Shown: positions 51,938 to 60,597 of the stretch, piece after piece | How the letters are laid out: each line of letters starts with the position of its first letter | How positions within the stretch are numbered: position 1 is the stretch's first letter | Source: an uncultured Planctomycetota bacterium | Lineage (GTDB): Bacteria > Planctomycetota > UBA1135 > GCA-002686595 | Length of the DNA: 62,655 nt | Direction: 5' to 3' | NCBI GenBank assembly: GCA_903928115.1 | Contig: CAIYPP010000099.1 | Location: 1 to 62,655 of the forward strand | Translations under genes and position numbers: made by a program | The notes under the pieces: generated by a model | Seen by the model: the letters and a program-made list of their open reading frames with translations, nothing else | What the model was told of the DNA's origin: nothing | Database searches by the model: none

Positions 51938-53181
51938 TTGCCCGGCGTCATCGGCACCAGTTCGCGGACGCCGACGAGCAACGCGGTGATCGGATCGTAC
52001 CCGTGGAACTTGAGCCAGATGAGTTGGTAGTCGGACCAGCTCGTCCAGCAGAGAAGTGCCACCGCGGCGCAGCACATGGCCAAGCGCGTGCGCGAGCGTT
52101 CCGCGGCAAAGAGCTCCCACAACAAGAGAACGGCGAGCACCCGCAGCGGGACTTCGAGCAACGTCACATAGCGCAGGTTCTTGGTGAACGGCGCGAGGCA
52201 GAGCAGCTGCCCCACATAGACGAGCGACAGACAGACGGGCACCGACAGATATTCGCGTCGACTCCAGCGCCACAGAGCGATCGCGACGGCCGCGATGCCT
52301 GTGAGCGTGGCGGTGGGCGACATCAAGAGCTCGTCGACCGGATAGCGGAACCAACCGCCCGACCCGTAGCGGATCGCGTAGTCGTTGGTCGCGGGCGAAA
52401 GGAGCACGATGCGCATCACGCGGTACAGGAGGATCGGACTGCCCGCTGCAACGACCCAGACGAGGATGGTCGCGACGACGGGCGCAGCGAGCACGATCAG
52501 CGTTCGTGCCACCGGGACATCGCGACCCGCTTGCCACCGCTCGACCGCGGCCCACGCAGCGAGCGGAACGGCGAGCAGCACGGCGATTTCTTTCGTCAGA
52601 ATCGCAAACGTGAACGCCGCACCGAACGCCAGCGTGCGTGCGAGGGAGCGCGGCGCACGGACGTACTCGACGAAGAGGGCGAGAACCAGAAACTGCGAGA
52701 GGGTGATGAAGCTGTCGGTCAGCGCGTGTCGCGCGAGGCCCAAGCACAGGGTCGAGGTCGCGACGAGAGCCGTGGCGAGCAACGCGCGCGCGACGCCGAA
52801 CCAGCGGCTTGCGAAGCCGTACACCGCGAGGATGAGCAGCAAGTGCGACGCGAGCGAGAGCTTTGAGAGCGCGGGCAGTGACGCCTCAGTGGCGACACCC
52901 CACGCGGCGCTCACGACCGCGAATCCGACGCGGCTCGGGGGCGGGAAGATGTGATGTCGCGCGTCGCCCAAGTAATAGCGGAACAGGTCGGGGAAGGCCC
53001 CGAGGCCTTGCTCGCCCACGTCGCGCATGTACTTGAGGTAGTAGCCCTCGTCCGAGGTCGGTTGATAGCGAACCTCGCCGAGCGTGCGCGCCAGCGCCAT
53101 GCCGACGAACACGGCGAGCGCGAGCGCGACGCCCCAACCGAGGAGCTGCTGCGAGAGCGAAGGCTTCGACGAGGTCTCCAT
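51934..53181 (-). CDS. GT-C (GT39-like) membrane glycosyltransferase
   Basis: A 415-residue membrane protein with about nine hydrophobic segments, starting at ATG 53181 (METSSKPSLSQQLLGWGVAL). The first loop, YQPTSDEGYYLKYMRDVGEQ with the conserved Asp-Glu, is the GT39/PMT-like catalytic loop, and a DARHHIFPPPSRVGFAV segment follows. The third GT-C protein in this window after 37607 and 39478, but in another part of it. The convergent GT2-methyltransferase gene suggests a shared surface-glycan pathway; the donor is probably a polyprenyl-phosphate sugar. Confidence 0.75.
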   Translation of the reverse strand: METSSKPSLSQQLLGWGVALALAVFVGMALARTLGEVRYQPTSDEGYYLKYMRDVGEQGLGAFPDLFRYYLGDARHHIFPPPSRVGFAVVSAAWGVATEASLPALSKLSLASHLLLILAVYGFASRWFGVARALLATALVATSTLCLGLARHALTDSFITLSQFLVLALFVEYVRAPRSLARTLAFGAAFTFAILTKEIAVLLAVPLAAWAAVERWQAGRDVPVARTLIVLAAPVVATILVWVVAAGSPILLYRVMRIVLLSPATNDYAIRYGSGGWFRYPVDELLMSPTATLTGIAAVAIALWRWSRREYLSVPVCLSLVYVGQLLCLAPFTKNLRYVTLLEVPLRVLAVLLLWELFAAERSRTRLAMCCAAVALLCWTSWSDYQLIWLKFHGYDPITALLVGVRELVPMTPGN

Positions 53182-53250
53182 GTCCGGTTCTCTTGTACGG
53201 CAAGCAGGCACGGGGCTGCCAGCGCACGTTTTCGGACGTAGCCTGAGGGC

Positions 53251-54246
53251 ATGATCGCTCGCGCAGCTTTTTCCGGCGGAGTGCTCGTGCTGGCGTTGTT
53301 CGCCGAGCAGCCGAGGCCGGTCCCGCGGGACACGCTCCCGAAGGAACTTCCACTCGCGGTGCCGCTCGGGTTCGAGAGTGCACCGCAGGCGCCGGCGGAC
53401 AACGAGTTCAGCGACGCGCGCACCGCCTTGGGACGCGCGCTCTTCTTCGACCCCATTCTCTCGGGCGATCGCACGGTGGCCTGTGCGACGTGCCACCGAC
53501 CCGAGCATGGCATGGCGGACAACGCGACCCGCTCGCGCGGCATCGAAGGTCGGCTCACCAAGCGCAACTCGCCGTCGCTCTTCAATCGTGGACATGCCGG
53601 GCCGCAGATGTGGGATGGCGCGGCGGAGAGCCTCGAAGAGCAGGCGCTGATGCCGCTCGAGAACCCGGACGAAATGGCCTTGCCGATCGAGGACGCTCTC
53701 GCCCGACTTCGCTCGGACGGCGCGTACTCGAAGCACTTTCAAGATGCCTACGGCGAGCTCTCGCGCGAGTCGCTCGCCCGCGCCATCGCGCAGTTCGTGC
53801 GGCGTCTGCAGCTCGGCGACAGCCCGGTCGATCGCTTTCGCGCCGGAGATGTCTCGGGCCTCACGGCGCAGGAGCGCACCGGCATGTGGCTCTTCGAGAG
53901 CCGTGCAGGCTGCTGGCGTTGTCACGCCGGACCGAATTTCTCGGACGAGCGCTTCCACAACACGGGCGTCGGCGTGCGCGACGGGCTGGCGGAGCCGGGC
54001 CGCGCGGCGATCAGCGGCGAGCCCCTCGATCGCGGGCGCTTCAAGACCGCCAGCCTCCGCGGGCTCGCTCAGACCGCGCCCTACATGCACGACGGCAGTC
54101 TCGCGACCCTCGAGGACGTCGTGGAGTTCTACAGCCGTGGTGGAAACGCCAACGGCTTCCTCGATCCCGAGCTGAAGCCGTTCGACGCGAGTGCGGAGGA
54201 GCGCGCAGCGCTGGTTGCGTTCCTGAAGGCCCTCTCGCGTCCCTGA
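53251..54246 (+). CDS. Dihaem cytochrome c peroxidase family protein
   Basis: A 331-residue periplasmic dihaem protein of the CcpA/MauG family. A short leader (MIARAAFSGGVLVLALFAEQ) precedes LPLAVPLGFESAPQAPADNE. The two haem sites are CATCH (about residue 83) and CWRCH (about 227). A late YMHDGSLATLEDVVEFYSRG supplies the usual Met/His region before the C-terminal helix. LGRALFFDPILSGDRTVA is the typical peroxidase opening. The reaction is probably reduction of H2O2 or oxidation of a partner protein, with an external electron donor. Confidence 0.88.
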   Translation: MIARAAFSGGVLVLALFAEQPRPVPRDTLPKELPLAVPLGFESAPQAPADNEFSDARTALGRALFFDPILSGDRTVACATCHRPEHGMADNATRSRGIEGRLTKRNSPSLFNRGHAGPQMWDGAAESLEEQALMPLENPDEMALPIEDALARLRSDGAYSKHFQDAYGELSRESLARAIAQFVRRLQLGDSPVDRFRAGDVSGLTAQERTGMWLFESRAGCWRCHAGPNFSDERFHNTGVGVRDGLAEPGRAAISGEPLDRGRFKTASLRGLAQTAPYMHDGSLATLEDVVEFYSRGGNANGFLDPELKPFDASAEERAALVAFLKALSRP

Positions 54247-54327
54247 AACACGGACTTTGCAGAACTTCGCGCGGAACGCCGCGGCATTCCGTGGGTTTCG
54301 GTGGTCGTCCAACTGGAGTTTTCCGCC

Positions 54328-54891
54328 ATGAAAAAGCACCTCACGCTCGCTCTCGCCGGCCTCTTCCTCGCCCTGACTTCGGATCTCGCGCTCGCCCAAG
54401 AAGGCCGGCGCGAGGCACCGGGCACCGATGGTGCGCGCAAGGAGGCCCGCAAGGACCGCGAAGGTCGTCGCCACAAGCGTCACCGCGGTCGCCGCCAGCG
54501 CGGCGGCGAACGCCGCAACAACATGCGGAAGTTCGCACAAGAACAGCTGGGCATCACCGAGCAGCAGAAGGCCGCAGGCCGCGAGGCTGCGCGTCAGCTC
54601 GCTCCGATTGCAGAAGAGACTCGTACGCGGGCGCGCGAGATCGTCGAGCGTGCCCGCGCGCTGCGCGATGGCGGCGACCGCGAAGGCGCTCGCGAGTTGC
54701 TCCGCAACGAGCTTCGTCCGCTGCTCGAAGCTGCGCGCGACCGCGCGCTCCCGATCACACGTCCGCTCATCGACGGGCTTTCGCAAGAACAGCGCGCGAA
54801 GATCGAAGAGCATCTGCAGCGCCGCGGCCGCAGCTTCGACGCGGATCGCGCTGCCGCTCGCCTTGCGTGGCGGCTCTCGCGCCGGCGCTGA
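54328..54891 (+). CDS. Secreted Arg-rich helical protein of unknown function
   Basis: A 187-residue protein. ATG 54328 gives MKKHLTLALAGLFLALTSDL-ALAQ, a signal peptide with an ALA-Q site. A strongly basic linker (REGRRHKRHRGRRQRGGERR) is followed by two or three helices, LGITEQQKAAGREAARQLAP and LRPLLEAARDRALPITRPLI, similar in style to Spy/CpxP-type periplasmic chaperones, but without the LTXXQ motif. Function unknown. A symmetrical hairpin follows at 54913-54950. Confidence 0.6.
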   Translation: MKKHLTLALAGLFLALTSDLALAQEGRREAPGTDGARKEARKDREGRRHKRHRGRRQRGGERRNNMRKFAQEQLGITEQQKAAGREAARQLAPIAEETRTRAREIVERARALRDGGDREGARELLRNELRPLLEAARDRALPITRPLIDGLSQEQRAKIEEHLQRRGRSFDADRAAARLAWRLSRRR

Positions 54892-54912
54892 GCCTTCGCT
54901 CTTTCCACACAA

Positions 54913-54950
54913 TCGCCCCGCTCGCGCATCACGACGCGCGAGCGGGGCGA
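54913..54950. terminator. Bidirectional hairpin between convergent genes
   Basis: TCGCCCCGCTCGCG (54913-54926) pairs perfectly with CGCGAGCGGGGCGA (54937-54950). It lies between the stop of the secreted protein gene (54891) and the stop of gmhA on the other strand (54970). TTGTTTTC follows on the plus side. Confidence 0.75.
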
Positions 54951-54969
54951 GCTTGTTTTCGAAGCGCCG

Positions 54970-55560
54970 CTAGTAGTTCTTCGGAAACATCCGCCGCTCG
55001 ACGGCCTCGATCACGATGTGCAGCACCTTGATGTGCACTTCTTGAATGCGATCCGAGGTCTGCGCCAGCGGAACGATGATCGGAATATCGACGAGCGTCG
55101 CGAGCTTGCCGCCGCCCTTGCCGAGCAGCCCGACGACGCGGACCCCGCGCTTGTGCGCCTCTTCGACGGCGCGCAGGCAGTTGGGAGAGTTGCCCGACGT
55201 CGACATCATGACGAGCAAGTCGCCGGGCTTGCCGAGTGCTTCGACTTGGCGCGCGAAGACCTCGTCGAAGCCGAAGTCGTTCGCGATGCAGGTGAGCTGG
55301 CTCGGGTCGGAGAATGCAATCGCCGGAAGCGCAGAGCGGTTGCCGCGGAAGCGCCCGGTCCACTCCTCGGCGAAGTGCATGGCATCGCACATGCTTCCGC
55401 CATTGCCGCACGACAAGAGCTTGCCGCCTCGCGCGAGCGTCTCCGACGCTGCCTCCACGAAGCGCTGCACGTTGGGCAGCGCCTCCGGCGACGCCATGAA
55501 GGCCTGCAGGGTGGCGAGCGCCTCGTCGAACGACGCGCGGACAGGGTCGGTCTGGCTCAT
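54970..55560 (-). CDS. gmhA: SIS-domain phosphoheptose isomerase
   Basis: A 196-residue SIS protein of the GmhA family, which makes D-glycero-D-manno-heptose-7-phosphate for LPS-type heptose. ATG 55560 gives MSQTDPVRASFDEALATLQA. Motifs are LSCGNGGSMCDAMHFAEEWT, the sugar-phosphate site with FRGNRSALPAIAFSDPSQLT, and VMMSTSGNSPNCLRAVEEAH. The sequence ends IQEVHIKVLHIVIEAVERRM. The length and the S-T-S-G-N-S motif fit GmhA better than other SIS isomerases. Confidence 0.88.
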   Translation of the reverse strand: MSQTDPVRASFDEALATLQAFMASPEALPNVQRFVEAASETLARGGKLLSCGNGGSMCDAMHFAEEWTGRFRGNRSALPAIAFSDPSQLTCIANDFGFDEVFARQVEALGKPGDLLVMMSTSGNSPNCLRAVEEAHKRGVRVVGLLGKGGGKLATLVDIPIIVPLAQTSDRIQEVHIKVLHIVIEAVERRMFPKNY

Positions 55561-55649
55561 GCGGCCGATTCTCCCCGTTCTGCGCGGTTCCCTCAAGCTC
55601 GCCCCCACTAGACAACTCGCGGCCCACGACCGATTCTCTTTCCGCACGC

Positions 55650-56015
55650 ATGAACAAGTACGCCCTCGTCGCCCTGCTCGTCGTCGCCGGATCCGCCGCG
55701 GCCTGGGTCGCGCTCCGCGCCAAAGATCCCACGTACAAGGCCCCGGTCCTCGCGGACCCGTCGACGATTCCCTTCCTGCTCTCGTCGACGCCCGGCGAGG
55801 GCGAGCTCGTGCGCGTCTTCGAGGTCGACGGCATGTGCTGCGGAGGCTGCCGCCCAAAGGTCCACGCGGCGGCGTTGGCCGTCGCCGGAGTGCGTGAAGC
55901 CGCGGTCGATCAGGAAGCGGGGACCGCGACGCTGCTCGTGCGCTCGGACGTCGCGACGTCGATGCTCGAGCAGGCGCTCACGTTCGACAAGTACGAGGCG
56001 CACGCGCGCCCCTGA
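55650..56015 (+). CDS. Membrane-anchored heavy-metal-associated (HMA) domain protein
   Basis: A 121-residue protein with an N-terminal membrane helix (MNKYALVALLVVAGSAAAWV, residues 3-21) and an HMA domain from about 53 (LVRVFEVDGMCCGGCRPKVH, then VAGVREAAVDQEAGTATLLV). The metal site is GMCCGGC, the family GMxCxxC with an additional Cys at the x position. It is likely a periplasm-facing metallochaperone for copper or mercury. It is divergent from gmhA and convergent with rmuC, 8 bp apart. Confidence 0.85.
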   Translation: MNKYALVALLVVAGSAAAWVALRAKDPTYKAPVLADPSTIPFLLSSTPGEGELVRVFEVDGMCCGGCRPKVHAAALAVAGVREAAVDQEAGTATLLVRSDVATSMLEQALTFDKYEAHARP

Positions 56016-56023
56016 AGTCTCGG

Positions 56024-57532
56024 TCAGGGCTTGGTGGAAGCCGAGCTCGGCGGCAGGCCGACGATGTCGGTGCGCAGAACGCGCTCCTGCATTTCCAGCT
56101 CCTGCGGGGCCTCGTGAAGCCCGCCCGCAAGCTCCGAAGTCTCACGGGCCTTGGGCAACAGCCGACTGTTGTACGAGCCGACGGCGTCGTTGAACGCCTT
56201 GCTCGCAGTGTCGAGCCCCTTGCCGACCTTCGCGAGATGCTCGGACAAGGTCTGGATGCGGCCGAGCAACTCCTGCGCGCTCTCGCCGATCCGCATGGCG
56301 TTCTCGTTGAACTGCGCCTGCTTCCACTGCAGCGCACACACGCGGAGGAACGCGAGCAGCGTGGACGGCGTCGTGATCACGATGCGCGCGTCGAGCGCCT
56401 CCTTGAAGAGGTTGCCGTCGTACTCGAGGGCTGAGATCAGCGCGCTCTCCACCGGGATGAACAGAACCGTCAGCTCCGCCGTCCCGCCGATGGCCGCCGC
56501 GTAGTCGCGCGAACCCAGCACCTTGACGTGACTCCTCAGTGCCGAGGCGTGTGCCGCTCGTCGAGCGCTTCGCTCCGAGTCGCTGTTCTTCGTGTCGATC
56601 GAATCGAAGTAAGCGTTCATCGGAACCTTGGCATCGATCGGAACGGAGCGCTCGCCCGGAAGACGCACGATCATGTCCGGCCGCAGGCGCGCGCCGTCAT
56701 CACCGTCGATGCTGGACTGCTCGACGAAGTCGACATGGGCCGTCATGCCCGCCATTTCGACGACGTTGCGCAGCCCAACCTCGCCCCACTGACCGCGCTG
56801 CCGATTGTCTCGCATCGCGCTCGACAGCGTGTTGGCCGCGTTCGAGGCCTGAATTTGCAGGTCCGCGATCTGCTTGAGTTGCTCCGAGAGCGCCTTCGAG
56901 TCTCCCTCGCGCTTCTCGCCCAGCGACTGCACGAGCTTCTCCTGCTTCTCCAGCTGCTCCTTGAGCGGCGCGACCAGCGACTCCACGGCCTTCTGCCGCG
57001 CTTCGAGCTCTTGCTGCGAGAGCTGCTTGTGGCCCTCGAACTGCTCCTTGGCCTGCTTGAGCAGCGACTCGGCCGTCGTCCTCAAGACGTCGGCACCCGT
57101 CGCTTTGAACGTCTCAGTGAGCTGCTGCTTCGATCGTTCCACGGTGAGCCTCAGCTCTTCGAGCGCACGCTCGCGCTCGCCGAGCTGCGTTTCGAGGCGA
57201 CCGAGCTTGGTCTGCACGGTCCCGTGCTCCCGCACGGCGTCCTCCGCGCGCTTGCGCTCCGCAGCAGCACTTGCGTCGAGCTCCTTCACCCGCGCTTCGC
57301 TCGCCGTCGCGCTCGCCCTCGCCGCAGCCTCGGCGACGAGGAGCTGGTCGTTCGTCTTGCGCAGAGACGTGCGTTCGCTTTCAGCCCGCGCGTAATCACT
57401 CTTGGCGGCCTCGAGCTGCGCTTGCAGCGTCGCAGTCGCCGCCGACGACTTGCCGCGCGCGAGCAGATTCGCGACTACGAAACCCAAAACTGCGCCGACA
57501 CCGAACCCCGCGAGGAGCGAAATCCCGTCCAT
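56024..57532 (-). CDS. rmuC: DNA recombination protein RmuC
   Basis: A 502-residue protein with an N-terminal membrane helix (MDGISLLAGFGVGAVLGFVV), a coiled coil over about 35-200 (LEAAKSDYARAESERTSLRK, REHGTVQTKLGRLETQLGER) and the C-terminal RmuC nuclease-like domain. Core motifs are RGQWGEVGLRNVVEMAGM, the acidic/basic RLRPDMIVRLPGERSVPIDA with K-V-P-M-N-A, and IVITTPSTLLAFLRVCALQW. RmuC limits DNA inversions and is a restriction-like fold. ATG 57532 was chosen, because the frame continues upstream without a plausible leader. Confidence 0.92.
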   Translation of the reverse strand: MDGISLLAGFGVGAVLGFVVANLLARGKSSAATATLQAQLEAAKSDYARAESERTSLRKTNDQLLVAEAAARASATASEARVKELDASAAAERKRAEDAVREHGTVQTKLGRLETQLGERERALEELRLTVERSKQQLTETFKATGADVLRTTAESLLKQAKEQFEGHKQLSQQELEARQKAVESLVAPLKEQLEKQEKLVQSLGEKREGDSKALSEQLKQIADLQIQASNAANTLSSAMRDNRQRGQWGEVGLRNVVEMAGMTAHVDFVEQSSIDGDDGARLRPDMIVRLPGERSVPIDAKVPMNAYFDSIDTKNSDSERSARRAAHASALRSHVKVLGSRDYAAAIGGTAELTVLFIPVESALISALEYDGNLFKEALDARIVITTPSTLLAFLRVCALQWKQAQFNENAMRIGESAQELLGRIQTLSEHLAKVGKGLDTASKAFNDAVGSYNSRLLPKARETSELAGGLHEAPQELEMQERVLRTDIVGLPPSSASTKP

Positions 57533-57596
57533 GGGCGCGACTCTAGCGCGACCCCTTGGTCGTGCAAGGTGGGCGGCGTGCGCTAGATTCTTGGCC

Positions 57597-57887
57597 GTGA
57601 CGGATGTCGACCAACGTGCCGCCGAGCAGCGCGGCAAGCGTGCGCGCGCGGGCCTCGTGCTCATCGCCCTCGGGATCTTCGGAATGCTGTGGGGTGTGTT
57701 TCACATCCTCGATAGCGTTCCGAAGCCCGCCAAGCGCGAGTTCGCGTATCGCACGACCGACTTCCAAGCGCGCTCTGCCGTCCACGACTCGTTCTTCGGT
57801 GGCTTCGCGCGCGCCATGGTCGGGCTCGGCCTCGCGCTCTACGGCGGACGACTCCGCAAGCGCGCGAGCGGCGACGAGAGCCCTTAG
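57597..57887 (+). CDS. Small membrane protein of unknown function
   Basis: A 96-residue protein starting at GTG 57597 (VTDVDQRAAEQRGKRARAGL), with two hydrophobic segments (LVLIALGIFGMLWGVFHIL and FARAMVGLGLALYGGRL). It has a basic N-terminus and ends KRASGDESP. It is divergent from rmuC, with 64 bp between starts. The stop is interleaved with that of the convergent hydrolase gene. No family recognised. Confidence 0.55.
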   Translation: MTDVDQRAAEQRGKRARAGLVLIALGIFGMLWGVFHILDSVPKPAKREFAYRTTDFQARSAVHDSFFGGFARAMVGLGLALYGGRLRKRASGDESP

Positions 57888-58675
57888 AGCGAGCGCAAGA
57901 AGTCGAGCGAGGCTCGCGCCAACTCGGCCGGTGCCTCGTGCGTGGTCATGTGGCCCGCGGCCGGGAGCTGCGTGAAGCGCGCGCCTGGAATCGCTTGGGC
58001 GATCCCCGCCATTTCCGTCGGTGAGGAGATCGCGTCGTGCTCTCCGACCACCACCAGCGTGGGGACGCCGACGCGCGGTAAGAGCTCATTCGAGTCCGCA
58101 CGCAGAGCCATTCCGCGCAAGGATGCCGCGATGCCTTCGCGCGGCGCGACTTCCATGAGCGCGCGAACCGCTGCGGCGACTTCGGGGCGCTTCGCGAGCG
58201 TCTGCGGCGCGAGAAGGCGCGGCAGCATCGCCTCGATGACCGGACCCGGCCCTTCGGCGAGCGCCTTCGCCGCGAGCGCCGCTCTTCCTGCGGCCGCCTC
58301 CTGGGAGTCTGCGATCGCGCGGGTGTTGATCAGCCCGAGCGCGCCCACGCGCGCGCCGTGACGACGCAGGAAAGCAAGCGCGACATACCCCCCCATGGAG
58401 AAGCCGAAGAGCGTGACGGGCCCGCGGATCGCGAGCGCGTCGAGGAGCGCCGCGACGTCGTCCGCATGCTGCTCCATGGTCCACGCTCGACCTGCGACCA
58501 TGTCCGTGAACGCACTGCCACCAAAGCCGCGTAAGTCGGGCGCGATCACGCGTACGTGCCTGCCGAGCTCGCTGCCCAGCGCCCGCCACTGACCGCGGTG
58601 AAACGGAAAGCCGTGCAACAGCACCACGGGCTCTCCCGAGCCCCATTCTTCGTGCGCGAGAGTGCTGGGCGTCAT
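57884..58675 (-). CDS. Alpha/beta-fold hydrolase
   Basis: A 263-residue alpha/beta hydrolase. The oxyanion-hole region VVLLHGFPFHRGQWRALGSE, the nucleophile elbow LFGFSMGGYVALAFLRRHGA (GFSMG with the nucleophilic Ser) and the late PTLVVVGEHDAISSPTEMAG with AAGHMTTHEAP (Asp and His) are all present. It resembles the haloperoxidase/esterase group (compare 3-oxoadipate enol-lactonase); the substrate is unknown. The convergent stop is shared with the small membrane gene. Confidence 0.88.
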   Translation of the reverse strand: MTPSTLAHEEWGSGEPVVLLHGFPFHRGQWRALGSELGRHVRVIAPDLRGFGGSAFTDMVAGRAWTMEQHADDVAALLDALAIRGPVTLFGFSMGGYVALAFLRRHGARVGALGLINTRAIADSQEAAAGRAALAAKALAEGPGPVIEAMLPRLLAPQTLAKRPEVAAAVRALMEVAPREGIAASLRGMALRADSNELLPRVGVPTLVVVGEHDAISSPTEMAGIAQAIPGARFTQLPAAGHMTTHEAPAELARASLDFLRSL

Positions 58676-58759
58676 GCGTGGCTCCTTCGTTTTCTACGGC
58701 CTTCGGCGTAGGACTTGCCGCGTCCGCGGGCGCTGCCGTCCTGCTAGGTTCGAAGCAGT

Positions 58760-59389
58760 ATGAGCGAACACGCACGGAAGCTGAAGGCGCCGGATCCGGC
58801 GCGCGCGCACGGCGCGTGGGTCTACCTCGTGATCTCGATCGTCGCGGGCGTGCTCAGCGCGGCGCGCTACGACATGTTTGCCGCGCTGCTCGCCGGGGCA
58901 GCTTTTCTCGGTGTTTTCGTTCTCGCGGGCGCTGCCGCGGGGTATCCCAAACACTGGCACGCGCGCCTTGCAATTGGCAGCGCGATCCTCGCCGCGAGCC
59001 TGATCGCTGCGGTGAGCGCTACTCCCGACCCGTCGTTCCTCGCGTACGGTGCTGTCGCCGTCTTCCCCGCCGCGGCCGCCGCATGGTTCGGCTTCCGCCA
59101 TGGCTTCCAGTCCGGTGGAGCGCTCTCGTTCGCGGTCGTAACGCTCGTTGTCGCCGCGCCAGCGTCTCTGTGTGCGGGTGGTGCGCCTCACACGCTCGGC
59201 CTGTTGCTACTCGGCTTGCTCGCGCCCTTTTTCGCATGGCGCACGTGGCACACGCGCGAGGCTCTGCGCGACAGCCACGGATGGAGTCGCGCGAAGCTCC
59301 GCGCGCTCGGCTGGCGCGAGGCGCTGATCGCACTGCTGTGGACGACGTTCGCCGTCTCGCTCGTGCACGTCCTCGCGGATCGCGCCTAG
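58760..59389 (+). CDS. Integral membrane protein, YwiC-like
   Basis: A 209-residue protein with five or six hydrophobic segments. The opening PDPARAHGAWVYLVISIVAG has the HGAW motif near the first membrane helix, found in the YwiC-like family, so it may belong there. GFRHGFQSGGALSFAVVTLV and a C-terminal LIALLWTTFAVSLVHVLADR follow. Function unknown. Its stop is interleaved with that of the amidohydrolase gene at 59386. Confidence 0.6.
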   Translation: MSEHARKLKAPDPARAHGAWVYLVISIVAGVLSAARYDMFAALLAGAAFLGVFVLAGAAAGYPKHWHARLAIGSAILAASLIAAVSATPDPSFLAYGAVAVFPAAAAAWFGFRHGFQSGGALSFAVVTLVVAAPASLCAGGAPHTLGLLLLGLLAPFFAWRTWHTREALRDSHGWSRAKLRALGWREALIALLWTTFAVSLVHVLADRA

Positions 59390-60597
59390 CGCGAGCCTTC
59401 GAACACGACGACGCCCTCGATCACGGTACCCACGCAGTGGGTGGTGTACTCGAAGGGATCGCCGTCGTAGAGCGCGAGGTCGCCGTCCTTGCCGACGTCG
59501 AGGCTGCCGAGCCGCGCGTCGAGGCCGAGGATCTTCGCAGCATCGAGCGTGATCGAGCGAAGGGCACGCTCGGATCCAAGCCCGTAGGCCGCGGCGACGC
59601 CCGCTTCGTAGAGCACGACGCGCGTCTTGGGCACGTAGCTCTCGTAGCCCGACTGCAGTGCAAACGTCAAACCCGCGTCCGCGAGCTTGCGGTAGGTCGA
59701 GCGACTCGCGTTCTCGAGCTCTTCGACAAAGCGTGCCATCGGCGCATGCGCGATGATCGGAACCTTCGCTGCGCGCAGCTCGTCGAGGACGACGTAGCTC
59801 TCGCCGCCGCCGTCGAGCACCAGCTGGAAGCCAAACTCCGCCGCGAGACGCAGCGCCGAGACGATGTCTTGATGGCGGTTGGCTGTCACGAGCAGCGGCG
59901 CCTTGCGTTCGAGCACGTCGACGAGCGCTTCCTTGCGGAGATCGCGCTCCGGCCGCTTGGTCGCGTCGTCGCCCGCCGCTTTCAGCTTCTTCTGGTATTC
60001 CTGCGCCCCGAGCAGCGCCTCGCGCAGCATCGAGAGCTGCTTGCCGGCCGTTCCCGGCGACTTCGTGCGCGATGCGGTGCCGAGCGTCGCGGCAATCATC
60101 GCGCGCGGAACGACTACGGCTTCGTCGATCGTCTCGCCGCGGGTCTTCACGACCATCGTTTGACCCGAGATGAGCGCCTGCGGCCCATGGCCTGTGTGCA
60201 GGGTGGTCACGCCGAAGCCGCGCACCCATTCGACGAGCCGCTCGCGAGCGTTGTACGCGTCGATGGCGCGCAGCTCGGGCTGGATCGGGCCGGTCGGGTC
60301 GTGCTGGTCCTGATCGTGCGGCTGGTTCAGATAGCCCGCGAGGCCGACGACGCTGTGCGCATCGACCAAGCCCGGCGTCACGACCTTCGCGCTCACGACG
60401 CGCACGTCAGCCGGCGGTTGGACCTGCCGCTCGTTGCCGATCGCGACGATCTTGCCGCCCTTCACGATCACGATGCCGTTCTCGATGACGGCCCCCGAGA
60501 CGGTGTGGACGCGCTCCCCGCGCACGACGAGGTCCTGCGCCGCGAGCGGCAGCGCAAGAGCAAGCGAAGCGACGACTTGGAAAACCTGCTTGAACAT
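59386..60597 (-). CDS. Secreted amidohydrolase family protein, metal site altered
   Basis: A 403-residue exported protein of the imidazolonepropionase-like amidohydrolase group, starting MFKQVFQVVASLALALPLAA-Q. The domain begins LVVRGERVHTVSGAVIENGI, with TPGLVDAHSVVGLAGYLNQP. In active enzymes the metal site reads HxH; here it is His81-Ser-Val83. The later D-x position, FHTDDW in the neighbour, is LQSGYE here. Other features such as LGLDARLGSLDVGKDGDLAL are intact. It may have lost classical metal chemistry. It is coupled to the paralogue upstream (TGA/ATG sharing at 60597). Confidence 0.82.
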   Translation of the reverse strand: MFKQVFQVVASLALALPLAAQDLVVRGERVHTVSGAVIENGIVIVKGGKIVAIGNERQVQPPADVRVVSAKVVTPGLVDAHSVVGLAGYLNQPHDQDQHDPTGPIQPELRAIDAYNARERLVEWVRGFGVTTLHTGHGPQALISGQTMVVKTRGETIDEAVVVPRAMIAATLGTASRTKSPGTAGKQLSMLREALLGAQEYQKKLKAAGDDATKRPERDLRKEALVDVLERKAPLLVTANRHQDIVSALRLAAEFGFQLVLDGGGESYVVLDELRAAKVPIIAHAPMARFVEELENASRSTYRKLADAGLTFALQSGYESYVPKTRVVLYEAGVAAAYGLGSERALRSITLDAAKILGLDARLGSLDVGKDGDLALYDGDPFEYTTHCVGTVIEGVVVFEGSR

